A DNA stretch of 51,389 bases, from assembly GCA_017399685.1 (NCBI GenBank), contig JAFQBM010000032.1:1-51389 (forward strand). The letters run 5' to 3'. Position numbers and translations under genes: made by a program. The notes beneath the pieces were generated by a model. That model was not told the DNA's origin and made no database searches. It worked only from the letters and a program-made list of their open reading frames with translations. Source of the stretch: Lachnospiraceae bacterium. Lineage in GTDB: Bacteria > Bacillota > Clostridia > Lachnospirales > Lachnospiraceae. The first letter of the stretch is position 1. Every line of letters starts with the position of its first letter. Of this stretch, positions 1 through 7,650 are shown piece by piece.

Positions 1-294
1 AAATTATCATCAAGCATACATAACGATTCACGTCTTATAAAAGCAGCTGAGGAAATGGGAAAGAACGAGCGTATACAAAAAGAAGCAAATCATCTTATTA
101 ATGAATTATTAGGTGGAAATACAAATCCAGGTTTGGGAACCCAAAATTTATTTAAGGATATAACTTATTTGAGAGGAAGGAATGGTGCAAGAATTTTTTA
201 TAGAACTACGAATGAGGGCTGTGAAATCCTAGCCAAAGCTAATAAGGCAAATGAGCAGACGGTTATAAATATTCTTAAAAAATTATATGAGTAG
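1..294 (+). CDS. C-terminal tip of a polymorphic (Rhs-type) toxin, 5' partial
   Basis: The frame is open from base 1, so the gene begins outside the window and only its last 97 codons are seen. The visible part has a lysine/asparagine-rich helix followed by a compact motif in the last 60 residues (NPGLGTQNL, then RGRNGARIFYR, then a final helix ending LKKLYE). This looks like the small RNase-like tips carried at the C-terminus of Rhs/CdiA-type toxins. A probable immunity gene follows 7 bp later and Rhs-repeat debris lies at 1063–1788, which supports the reading. The toxin family is my inference and I cannot name it with certainty. If correct, the protein would be exported and cleaved, and the tip would act on RNA in a competitor cell. 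Confidence 0.55.
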   Translation, partial: KLSSSIHNDSRLIKAAEEMGKNERIQKEANHLINELLGGNTNPGLGTQNLFKDITYLRGRNGARIFYRTTNEGCEILAKANKANEQTVINILKKLYE

Positions 295-301
295 GTGTAG
301 T

Positions 302-667
302 ATGAAAATTAGAAAAATAATATATCCAACATCATTAGATGAAGTTGTAGATGTACTTAATGATAACATTGATGTATTTGTTGAAACAGAAGAAGGGATG
401 CATTTTACAATGACTGTATGTACACCATTGTTTTATTTAAGTTATATGGAAAAAGAGGGGATAGACTATATTCCAGCATCGCCACCAGATATTATTGTAA
501 AAGAGTTGACGCATGATAATATTTTAAGAGCAATCGAAAGTTTTTGTGAAGAGGAAGGTTACTGGATGAAAGCCTATTTTTTACTAGGGATGACAGATGA
601 GTTTTATTCAAAAGAAGATATGGACAAAATGATTTATTTGTTAAACCAAAATGCTTTACCTATATAA
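302..667 (+). CDS. Probable immunity protein for the upstream toxin tip
   Basis: This is a 121-residue acidic protein with no signal peptide and no membrane segment. I start it at the internal ATG at 302. An upstream in-frame ATG at 287 overlaps the end of the toxin gene and has no ribosome binding site; the site for 302 is also weak. The order is typical of toxin–immunity pairs: a small acidic cytoplasmic protein directly after a toxin C-terminus, separated by only 7 bases. The sequence contains a strand-rich first half (DNIDVFVETEEG) and a helical second half with aromatic residues. Neutralising the cognate toxin in the producing cell is the expected role. The family is not identified by me. 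Confidence 0.5.
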   Translation: MKIRKIIYPTSLDEVVDVLNDNIDVFVETEEGMHFTMTVCTPLFYLSYMEKEGIDYIPASPPDIIVKELTHDNILRAIESFCEEEGYWMKAYFLLGMTDEFYSKEDMDKMIYLLNQNALPI

Positions 668-735
668 AAATCTTTTTAGGTGCATATATGGACATCCGAA
701 ATCAAAAATGAATATTGTTTCTTCAAAAGATTTGA

Positions 736-788
736 AACGCATTGTTTTCATAGCACTTGGTGCTGTGGAGGCAATGCGTTTTTTCTTT
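736..788 (+). terminator. Rho-independent terminator after the toxin–immunity pair
   Basis: AACGCATTG at 736–744 pairs with CAATGCGTT at 772–780. CATAGCAC at 749–756 pairs inside it with GTGCTGTG, and six T follow. It should end the toxin–immunity transcript. From here to about 1060 I see no coding signal. Confidence 0.75.
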
Positions 789-1062
789 AATTATTTCAAA
801 TGCTTTTCCAGATTGCTGATATGGTTCTACTTCTTTCGAATATCGTGCCCAAAGTCTGACTTTTTGTCATCTTACATAGAAAAGTGCTCAGTTGGTTCAA
901 GAAATCGTCAAGTTAGAAAACTTGATTCTGATGCAGTTTTTCTATGGGAGATGCTCCTGTTAATGGTTTTGTCATTTTTTGGCATTTAAATTTTGTAATT
1001 TTTTTAATATTTATAATCGGTTCTTGATAAGTTGTTCATAATTGTATTCGCATTAGAATTCA

Positions 1063-1965
1063 TCTGTAGTAGTCGAGCAGTTTACTTATAACTATAAAGG
1101 TCGGATGTACCACCTAGAATAAGAAATCCTTGAATATACTTATAATAGTTTAAATCAGCTTAGTGAAATAACAGATAAAAACATAAATAAAACCACAGTC
1201 TTTAACTATGATACAGACGGACATATGAGCCAGGTCGAAATGGAAAACGGAGAACTGTTAGTATGCCGTTATGATGCGGAAGGACTTCGTCATGAGATGG
1301 AGGAAAACGGAAGGTTGATTAAATTTATTTACAGAGATAGAGATGTGGTGCTTGAAGAAAGTGAAGAATCAGGACCGGTAAGATATATAAAAGGAAACGG
1401 AAAACTTATTGCGTCTGACAGCGAAAAAGCGAGGACATACTACCATTATGTAAGTGATAACATAGGAAGTGTATGTTATGTGGTTGACAGAAAAGACGCT
1501 GATATAAAGGAAACTTCGGGATTATGTGGAGAAATATTCGATGAAGGAATATCCAGTAATGATAAGGCATTTGCAGACAGGATAAAGTGTTACTATGAAT
1601 ATGATGCGTTTGGTAATGTTATTGAAGCAGAAGAAAGCATAGAGAATCGATTTAGGTTTGCAGGAGAATGCGTATCATGGGGATGGATGAATCTGCATGC
1701 ATATGTGGGGAATAATCCTAAAGATTGTTTTTATGGTGAGGGACAATATTTATTGGATATAGTTTCAGGTACTAAAACACCAGCTTAATTGTCAAGAATT
1801 TTTATAAATAATCCATTTCAAGGAAATAAATATTCTCATTATGTTGAAATAGATATTACAGATTTGGAAGTAATATTTGGAAGAGATAATGTGTTTGTTA
1901 TATTAAATGAAGAACCATTAGACCTAATCAATAGAATAGTTTTATTTGGAAAGGTAGGGGATTAA
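1063..1965 (+). pseudogene. Orphan Rhs-repeat fragment with a second toxin tip (decayed)
   Basis: Frame 1 reads YD-type Rhs repeats (YTYNSLNQL, FNYDTDGH, YDAEGLRHEM, YYEYDAFGNV), interrupted by in-frame stops at 1120 and 1786. The segment 1225–1788 is open on its own (187 codons) but is not a complete gene. The Rhs core normally continues from FRFAGE through a YDxxTGLYYLRARYYD motif to NLYAYVGNNP. Here the two ends are joined almost directly (FRFAGECVSWGWMNLHAYVGNNP region), so the core is deleted. After the second stop, the same frame resumes with a tip segment (NPFQGNKYSHYVEIDI, then GRDNVFVILNEEPLDL) that resembles the end of HYD1-type ADP-ribosyltransferase toxins. That assignment is tentative. 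It is most likely a displaced toxin cassette from an Rhs locus upstream. Confidence 0.65.
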
Positions 1966-1966
1966 T

Positions 1967-2071
1967 ATGACATATATAAAAGTATATTGGAAACATAACT
2001 TTCCAGATGAGCCAACCCTTTTCTCTTTTTCACAAAAAAATCTATCTTCTACCTGTTCACGTAGTGAATGA
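1967..2071 (+). pseudogene. Truncated immunity gene (5' end only)
   Basis: An ATG two bases after the toxin-tip stop reads MTYIKVYWKHNFPDEPTLF before the frame runs into terminator sequence and stops. The start resembles small immunity proteins of the DUF6881 type, which begin with a YIKV.W.HD.PDEP motif. The remaining two thirds are missing, and the break lies next to the terminator at 2034. It probably matched the decayed toxin tip just upstream. Confidence 0.45.
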
Positions 2072-2092
2072 CATGTAGGGATAGATTTTTTT
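2034..2092. terminator. Long bidirectional terminator hairpin
   Basis: An A7 run precedes TCTATC (2041–2046), CTAC (2049–2052) and TTCAC (2056–2060). These pair in register with GTGAA, GTAG and GATAGA, followed by T7 (2086–2092). It could work in both directions and marks the end of the toxin remnants. Confidence 0.7.
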
Positions 2093-2240
2093 AGTCCATT
2101 TCCAGAGGGAATGGACTGCTTATATTAAAATTTGCCTACAGGTATACGAAAGGACAAAACCACATATTAAGTTACAAAAAGCTGATATAAACGCACTTTT
2201 TGTATCAAAAAAATTTGTTACGAAAGGTGGGTGTGTTTTT

Positions 2241-2348
2241 ATGCGTATTAAAAAAGTGAACCCAGATGCAATTAAACTATACGAGACCAGCCAAGTAAAA
2301 TTGAAAACTGCTGGAGAACACCAAAGAGTGTTAGAAAGGCATAAATAA
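2241..2348 (+). CDS. Small hypothetical ORF, 35 residues
   Basis: ATG at 2241 opens a 35-codon frame starting MRIKKVNPDAIKLYE. A purine-rich stretch (AAAGGTGGG) lies about 10 bases before it. The product is basic, with no membrane segment. No family is recognised. It could be the start of a decayed gene, since 2093–2515 is otherwise empty. Confidence 0.25.
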   Translation: MRIKKVNPDAIKLYETSQVKLKTAGEHQRVLERHK

Positions 2349-2515
2349 GTTGATAGATTTGATTCGTTGTAATGCAACAAAGCCAACTCATTGTAAGTTG
2401 GACTGCGGTGAAAATATGATACACAAAAAAATAAAAAATGTGATATCATATGTATACTAGAAGGAGAAAAAGTATGCCAAGTAATTTTTGACAGACAGTA
2501 GGAGGGAAGAGAAAG

Positions 2516-2650
2516 ATGGTTTGGTGTATAATATCAGCCATATGGCTGATATTATGTTTTATGTTTCATGGGATGGGGAATGTTGGCATTTTTCATATGG
2601 AACATAATTTTTGGCTGATATGGAGTTATTCCGGGAGGAGTAGGGAATGA
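2516..2650 (+). CDS. Small hydrophobic peptide ORF, 44 residues
   Basis: ATG at 2516 is preceded by a good AGGAGGG site 9 bases upstream. The product begins MVWCIISAIWLILCF, one probable membrane segment rich in Trp and Ile. Its first codons contain a perfect 28-bp palindrome (2528–2555). Its stop overlaps the ATG of the next mini-ORF (ATGA at 2647). I recognise no family. Confidence 0.3.
   Translation: MVWCIISAIWLILCFMFHGMGNVGIFHMEHNFWLIWSYSGRSRE
2528..2555. repeat. Perfect 28-bp palindrome
   Basis: The sequence reads the same on both strands from 2528 to 2555. The centre is CCATATGG, flanked by CAG/CTG and ATAATAT/ATATTAT arms. As RNA it would fold into a near loop-less stem within the small hydrophobic ORF; as DNA it could be an operator. 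Confidence 0.6.
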
Positions 2651-2724
2651 CGTGGGAAGAATTAATTGGATTATTACACTTTAGTAAAACAGCAGAAGAG
2701 ATTGATGCTAGCTTTGAGGTTTAA
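2647..2724 (+). CDS. Small ORF, 25 residues, overlapping the previous one
   Basis: ATG at 2647 overlaps the preceding stop in an ATGA arrangement, and GGGAGGAGTAGGG lies just upstream. The product (MTWEELIGLLHFSKTAEEID, then five more residues) looks like the start of a helical protein and may be a truncated gene. No function can be given. Confidence 0.25.
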   Translation: MTWEELIGLLHFSKTAEEIDASFEV

Positions 2725-2844
2725 GTTTTTTGCATAAAAAAACGATATCAGGGAAATGAATAAAAGGAAAATAATATCAGAATGATAAGGATGAGAATAC
2801 TCAAGCCGCATTCTATAACACTTTCATGGAAGGATGAACATAAA

Positions 2845-3867
2845 ATGGAAGAAACCTTAATTTCCCGAAAAAAGATATTGCTCATTTTAGGGATTACAGC
2901 AGGTGTGTATATTTTTATAAAGTATTTATTACCGCTGGTAATCCCTTTTTTATTTGCACTTATTTTAAGTAGAATCATATCCCCAATAGTCAGATGGCTC
3001 CAGAGAAAATATAAAATAAAACCTGTCATAGGAGCATCTTTCATTCTGCTGGCAGGGGGTGTTCTGCTCTTTTTTATCATAAAATATTTTGGAAGCATGC
3101 TGGCAGAACAACTCCAGAAACTATCTTTGTATCTTCCTTTTTATACCAAGAAAATAACCATTTTTCTAAAAGAAAGCTGCAGCCGGATTGAAGAAGGGAT
3201 GAATATGGAACAAGGGATGATTTACCCGGTATTAGAAAAGCAAGGAGAAACCATGGCTGGAAAAATAGTAGCTTATTTTGGAGAGTATTCCCTTGTTACG
3301 TTCCGAATGTTACTGGATGGGTTTATTTTTATCGTTCTTATGGTGATGAGTACCATTTTACTGGCTGGCAGAGAAATGAAAGACAGCGAAAATAAAATCA
3401 TAAAACTTGGGAGAGAAGTATATGAACAGGTAAGCATTGCCTGTCTTTCCTATATGAAAGCGCAGCTTGTGATTATGGTTTTCGATGCCATTCTGGCGGC
3501 AATTGGGCTTTATATATTAGGGAATCCTTATTATCTGGTGATTGGAATATTATTAGGGGTGATAGATGCACTGCCTTTGTTTGGAACCGGAACTATTTTG
3601 ATTCCATGGGGTATCATCAGTATTTTTATGGGCAATCCTACAACTGGGATTGGACTGCTTATTTTATACGGAATTCTGGCAGTCATGAGACAGATTGTAG
3701 AACCTAAAATCATGGGAAAACAAATGAATATGGATTTACTGACTTCTTTATTCTTCATGTATGTAGGATACCGCCTGTTTGGAATCTGGGGATTTGTTTT
3801 GGGCCCGATAGGATTTTGTACCGGAAAAAGTATCTACGAAAATTTCTTGCGCTCACAACATGAATAG
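2845..3867 (+). CDS. AI-2E family (YtvI-like) membrane protein
   Basis: This is a 340-residue polytopic membrane protein with about seven or eight hydrophobic segments: two near the N-terminus (LLILGITAGVYIFIKYLLP and the following stretch), one around residue 60, and a cluster in the last 180. The C-terminal half carries the family's conserved block (GVIDALPLFGTGTILIPWG, then a VEPKIMG motif). That block is typical of the PF01594 AI-2E/PerM/YtvI group, which includes sporulation membrane protein YtvI and Na+/H+ antiporter-like members. I start at 2845 because GGAAGG lies 8–13 bases upstream; an in-frame ATG at 2782 would add 21 atypical residues. The transported substrate cannot be told from the sequence. 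It seems to be a single transcription unit or the head of the following block. Confidence 0.85.
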   Translation: MEETLISRKKILLILGITAGVYIFIKYLLPLVIPFLFALILSRIISPIVRWLQRKYKIKPVIGASFILLAGGVLLFFIIKYFGSMLAEQLQKLSLYLPFYTKKITIFLKESCSRIEEGMNMEQGMIYPVLEKQGETMAGKIVAYFGEYSLVTFRMLLDGFIFIVLMVMSTILLAGREMKDSENKIIKLGREVYEQVSIACLSYMKAQLVIMVFDAILAAIGLYILGNPYYLVIGILLGVIDALPLFGTGTILIPWGIISIFMGNPTTGIGLLILYGILAVMRQIVEPKIMGKQMNMDLLTSLFFMYVGYRLFGIWGFVLGPIGFCTGKSIYENFLRSQHE

Positions 3868-3917
3868 TGTAAAATTAAGACATATGTTTCGGAAGATGAA
3901 AGGAAAGGGAAAAGAGC

Positions 3918-4913
3918 ATGCGTATTCACATTTATTATGGTGGAAGAGGTCTGATTGAAGATCCCAATCTTTATGTACTAAAGAAAATAGAAGAAGTGTT
4001 AGAGGAACTCCGGGTAAAAGTGGAGCGATTCAATTTATTTGAAGATAAAAATGGTATTTTGACTCTGCCTTCCAGTTTAAAGGAAGCAGATGGTATTATT
4101 CTGGCTACCACAGTAGAATGGATGGGAATTGGAGGATTGATGCAGCAGTTCCTGGATGCCTGCTGGTTGTATGCGGATAAGGAAAAGATAAGCAACATTT
4201 ACATGATGCCTGTGGTTATGGCTACCACGGAAGGAGAAAAAGAAGCAGAATTAACTTTAATGAAAGCGTGGGAGATTCTGGGGGGGAAACCTTTGCATGG
4301 TCTTAGTGCTTATGTAGAAAACAGAGTAGATTTTGAATTGAATCAGGTTTATGCCACTATCATTGAGAAAAGTGCAGAAAATCTTTATCGTGCCATTAAT
4401 CAAAAGCAGTCAGCCCTGCCAAGTTCCACAAGGGCAGTAAGGGATGCAGTATCCAAAGGAAATTCCATTGACCTTACCCCAAAGGAAAGTGAACAATTAT
4501 CAAGATTTGTAGCCGATGATACTTATGTGAAGAAACAAAAAGAAGACATTGAAGAATTAACGGCTATGTTTAAGGTAATGCTGGGAGGAGCCCAGGAAGA
4601 GGAAATGGATTTTGAAACCACATTAACAGACCACTTTCTAAGAGGGTATGAATTTGAAGGTTCTTTTGCTGTATGTTTCACAGATTTATTAGAAGAAAAA
4701 CAATTATATCTGGAGATTAAAAACCAGGATATGGATGTCAGCTGGGTGAAAAAAGTGCCGGAGGTAGATGTTACCATGAAAACCACGAAAACTGTATTTC
4801 AGGAAGTGTTAAGTGGTAAACTTACCTTTGCAGAGGCATTTATGGTTGGAAAGATTACTGCCAAAGGAGATTTTTCTTTATTAAAGAATCTGGATAAAAA
4901 GTTCCGGTTTTAG
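3918..4913 (+). CDS. Flavodoxin-like reductase fused to an SCP2 sterol-carrier domain
   Basis: This is a 331-residue cytoplasmic protein. Residues 1–160 form a flavodoxin/NADPH-dependent FMN reductase-like fold: MRIHIYYGGRG at strand one, ADGIILATTVEWMGIGGLMQ as the flavin-loop region, and MMPVVMATTEG. Residues about 225–331 match the SCP2 sterol-binding fold (GSFAVCFTDLLEEKQLYLEI, then a VDVTMKTTKTVFQEVLSG helix and a final FMVGKITAKGDFSLL strand–helix). The SCP2 fold usually gives a hydrophobic cavity for lipid-like ligands. A role in flavin redox on a hydrophobic substrate is an inference. It is 45 bp upstream of dnaX and may share its transcript. Confidence 0.75.
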   Translation: MRIHIYYGGRGLIEDPNLYVLKKIEEVLEELRVKVERFNLFEDKNGILTLPSSLKEADGIILATTVEWMGIGGLMQQFLDACWLYADKEKISNIYMMPVVMATTEGEKEAELTLMKAWEILGGKPLHGLSAYVENRVDFELNQVYATIIEKSAENLYRAINQKQSALPSSTRAVRDAVSKGNSIDLTPKESEQLSRFVADDTYVKKQKEDIEELTAMFKVMLGGAQEEEMDFETTLTDHFLRGYEFEGSFAVCFTDLLEEKQLYLEIKNQDMDVSWVKKVPEVDVTMKTTKTVFQEVLSGKLTFAEAFMVGKITAKGDFSLLKNLDKKFRF

Positions 4914-4958
4914 AGCTTAATTACCTAAGGTTAATTGTACCAGAAAGGAGGGAGAAAC

Positions 4959-6566
4959 ATGTCCTATATGGCACTTTACCGAAAGTGGAGGCCTTCGGAA
5001 TTTGAAGATGTAAAAGGGCAGGAACATATTGTTACCACGTTAAGAAATCAGATTATTCATAACCGTGTAGGTCACGCCTATTTGTTTTGCGGCACCAGAG
5101 GAACCGGTAAAACCACCATTGCCAAGCTGTTTGCCAAGGCAGTAAACTGCGAGCATCCGGTAGATGGCAGCCCCTGTGGGGAATGCGGGATGTGCAAAGC
5201 CATTGCCAGTCATAGTTCCCTAAATGTAATCGAAATTGATGCGGCGTCCAACAATGGTGTGGATAACATTCGTGAAATCAGGGATGAAGTAAATTATTCT
5301 CCCACAGAAGGAAAATATAAAGTTTATATTATAGATGAAGTTCATATGCTTTCCATGGGAGCATTTAATGCATTGTTAAAGACTTTGGAAGAACCACCGT
5401 CTTATGTAATTTTTATTCTGGCTACCACGGAAGCACATAAAATTCCAATTACGATTTTATCAAGATGCCAAAGATACGATTTTCGGAGAATTACCATTGA
5501 TACCATCAGTGACAGGCTGCAGGAATTGATGGAAAAAGAAAAGATAAAAGTAGAAGAAAAGGCCATTCGATATGTGGCGAAGGCAGCAGACGGTTCTCTT
5601 AGAGATGCCCTTAGTCTGCTGGATCAGTGTATTGCCTTTCATCTGGGGCAGCCCCTTACCTATGATATGGTACTGGATGTCCTTGGAGTGGTAGATGTGG
5701 AACAGTTCCAGAATCTTGTGGAAGCCATGGAGGAAAGAGATACGAAAAAGGTACTGGAAGAAATCGATGCCATTGTATGGCAAGGAAAAGAGTTAGGGCA
5801 GTTTGTGCTGGACTTTACCTGGTATCTTAGAAACCTTCTCATGTTAAAGGTAACAGGAGGGAAGGAAGAGTTACTGGAAGTATCTAAGGAAAAGCAGGAA
5901 TTTATGCTGGCAATGTCAGAGAAATTAGCAGAAGAAACTCTTATGAAGTACATCCGCATTCTTTCAGAGTTGTCTAATGAGATGCGGTATTCTGTAAATA
6001 AAAGAGTACTTTTGGAAGTAGCCATGATAAAGATGTGTACTCCAAAGATGGAACAGGATCTTACAGCTATTTTGCAAAGGCTGACGGATTTGGAACACCA
6101 AATGGATGAGGTAAACAAAGAGCCTAAGGTGATTGTAAAAGAAGTAAGAGCCGAGGCACCTTCTGCTATGAAGGAAGAAGAAATCAAAGAAGAATTATTG
6201 AAACAGTATGAACCGGCGAAGATAGAAGATTTAAAACTCTTCGTTTCCAAATGGGAAACCATAAAGAAGAAAACTCCAAAGGTATTGCAGAACATGTTAC
6301 GGGGTGCCGGAATTGGAATTGCTTCTGCGGAACACACCTTAAATCTTTTATATGATGCAGAAGACCCGAATATTAACAGTTACTGGAATTCCAAGGATAC
6401 CGAAGGATTAAATCGGAGATTAAAGGAGTTGGAAGATATCGCCAAAGAAGTCATTGGAAAAGAAGTAAAGTTCCAATGCATTCCAATCAATTATCAGGAA
6501 AACCAATCCCTTGAGCATATCGATATGACCAAGGTAAAATATTTAAATATAGAATTTGAAAATTAG
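4959..6566 (+). CDS. dnaX: DNA polymerase III subunit gamma/tau
   Basis: A 535-residue clamp-loader ATPase. The N-terminus [12 protein letters not shown] is the family signature. Walker A is GTRGTGKT (about residues 46–53), followed by a zinc module with spaced cysteines (C-x8-C-x2-C). Walker B and sensor regions are IIDEVHMLS and [10 protein letters not shown], and the arginine finger is in the SRC motif of [10 protein letters not shown]. The C-terminal third is the tau-like portion, with a helical lysine/glutamate-rich linker. I start at 4959 (GAAAGGAGGGAG seven bases upstream) rather than at an upstream in-frame start at 4935. With ybaB and recR it forms the classic dnaX–ybaB–recR operon. 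I see no clear frameshift signal of the kind that makes gamma in E. coli. Confidence 0.97.
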   Translation: MSYMALYRKWRPSEFEDVKGQEHIVTTLRNQIIHNRVGHAYLFCGTRGTGKTTIAKLFAKAVNCEHPVDGSPCGECGMCKAIASHSSLNVIEIDAASNNGVDNIREIRDEVNYSPTEGKYKVYIIDEVHMLSMGAFNALLKTLEEPPSYVIFILATTEAHKIPITILSRCQRYDFRRITIDTISDRLQELMEKEKIKVEEKAIRYVAKAADGSLRDALSLLDQCIAFHLGQPLTYDMVLDVLGVVDVEQFQNLVEAMEERDTKKVLEEIDAIVWQGKELGQFVLDFTWYLRNLLMLKVTGGKEELLEVSKEKQEFMLAMSEKLAEETLMKYIRILSELSNEMRYSVNKRVLLEVAMIKMCTPKMEQDLTAILQRLTDLEHQMDEVNKEPKVIVKEVRAEAPSAMKEEEIKEELLKQYEPAKIEDLKLFVSKWETIKKKTPKVLQNMLRGAGIGIASAEHTLNLLYDAEDPNINSYWNSKDTEGLNRRLKELEDIAKEVIGKEVKFQCIPINYQENQSLEHIDMTKVKYLNIEFEN

Positions 6567-6579
6567 GAGGATTTTTAAA

Positions 6580-6936
6580 ATGGCAAAAAGAGGTGGATAT
6601 CCAGGAGGAATGATGCCTGGAAATATGAACAATTTAATGAAACAGGCGCAGAAAATGCAGCGTCAGATGGAGGAAACAACCCAGGAATTAGAAACAAAGA
6701 CCTATGAGGCATCCGCAGGCGGTGGTGTAGTTAAGGTTATGGTTTCCGGTAAGAAAGAAGTGATTTCTGTAAAGATTGACGAAGAAGTAGTAGACAAAGA
6801 CGATATTGAAATGTTAGAAGATTTGATTATGGCAGCTACCAATGAAGCATTACGTGCCCAGGAAGCAGATGCAAATGAGCAAATGTCCAAAATTACCGGA
6901 GGTTTAGGTGGACTTGGCGGAGGATTTCCATTCTAG
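6580..6936 (+). CDS. YbaB/EbfC nucleoid-associated protein
   Basis: This is a 118-residue protein with a flexible Gly/Met/Asn-rich N-terminus and then the family's long helix ([20 protein letters not shown]). The conserved [21 protein letters not shown] strand segment follows, and then an acidic helical end. YbaB proteins form dimers that bind DNA without strict sequence need, and the gene is nearly always between dnaX and recR, as here. AGGAGG lies 10 bases before ATG 6580, so I reject the upstream start overlapping dnaX. The tail is glycine-rich ([10 protein letters not shown]). Confidence 0.95.
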   Translation: MAKRGGYPGGMMPGNMNNLMKQAQKMQRQMEETTQELETKTYEASAGGGVVKVMVSGKKEVISVKIDEEVVDKDDIEMLEDLIMAATNEALRAQEADANEQMSKITGGLGGLGGGFPF

Positions 6937-6949
6937 TTGGAGGTAGTAT

Positions 6950-7546
6950 ATGGACTACTTTAGTACTGAGATAACAAATTTAATAGAGGAATTAGGAAGA
7001 CTTCCGGGAATCGGAAATAAAACTGCCCAACGACTGGCATTTCATATTATTCATATGCCAAAGGAACAGGTAGATAAGCTTTCAGATACCATAAAAAGTG
7101 CAAAAGAAAACATTCGATTCTGTAAAGAATGTTTTACCTTGACAGATAAGGAGATTTGTCCTATTTGTGCCAGCAAGGAAAGAAATAAAAAGCTGATTAT
7201 GGTGGTGGAAAGCACGAAGGACTTGGCTGCATATGAAAAAGTTGGAAAATACGATGGGGTATATCATGTATTGCATGGTGCCATTTCTCCGATGCTAGGA
7301 ATTGGTCCCAATGACATTAAGTTAAAAGAATTAATGGTACGTTTGAAAAATGACGTGGATGAATTGATTATTGCTACGAATTCAAATCTGGAAGGGGAAA
7401 CTACAGCCATGTATATCACAAAACTGGTAAAGCCTTCCGGAATTAAAATGACCAGAATTGCCAGTGGGGTACCGGTAGGTGGGGATTTGGAATGTATTGA
7501 TGAAGTAACTTTATTAAGAGCATTGGAGCACAGAATTGAGTTATAA
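6950..7546 (+). CDS. recR: Recombination mediator RecR
   Basis: A 198-residue protein with all RecR parts in order. There is a helix–hairpin–helix (EELGRLPGIGNKTAQRLAFH, residues 11–30), a C4 zinc finger (CKECFTLTDKEICPIC, about 57–72) and a Toprim domain with MVVESTKDLAAYEK and ATNSNLEGETTAMY. The conserved C-terminal VPVGGDLECIDEVTLLRAL follows. With RecF/RecO it loads RecA on gapped DNA. It follows ybaB by 13 bp with GGAGG before the ATG and ends the dnaX operon. Confidence 0.97.
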   Translation: MDYFSTEITNLIEELGRLPGIGNKTAQRLAFHIIHMPKEQVDKLSDTIKSAKENIRFCKECFTLTDKEICPICASKERNKKLIMVVESTKDLAAYEKVGKYDGVYHVLHGAISPMLGIGPNDIKLKELMVRLKNDVDELIIATNSNLEGETTAMYITKLVKPSGIKMTRIASGVPVGGDLECIDEVTLLRALEHRIEL

Positions 7547-7616
7547 TTGCGAAAGCGTGCCGGCGATGTTTTGTTTTTTGTGCCACTTTCGTAAAGAAAA
7601 TTATACTTTCGCAATT
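7545..7616 (+). promoter_or_regulatory. Alternative hairpins in the recR–pfkA gap
   Basis: AATTGCGAAAG (7545–7555) is complementary to CTTTCGCAATT (7606–7616), an 11-bp stem with a 50-nt loop. A second CTTTCG at 7586–7591 could pair with the same left arm. There is no T-run directly after the main stem, so it is not a simple terminator. Its proximity to the pfkA ribosome binding site suggests a leader control element, which is an inference. Confidence 0.45.
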
Positions 7617-7650
7617 ACCTATACGAATCATGATACAAGGAGGAGATTTT

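Noticed and set aside
651-989. Open frame of 112 codons on the + strand
   Set aside because: It runs through the terminator at 736–788, has no ribosome site and an unnatural composition.
2120-2449. Minus-strand open frame (109 codons)
   Set aside because: No ribosome site, poor composition, and no family resemblance; it overlaps a better small + strand frame.
4918-4937. Imperfect inverted repeat before dnaX
   Set aside because: The arms are out of register by one base and no T-run follows; probably chance.
5660-6337. Long minus-strand open frame (225 codons)
   Set aside because: It lies wholly inside dnaX and is Ser/Phe-rich, the usual reverse image of a Glu/Lys-rich gene.
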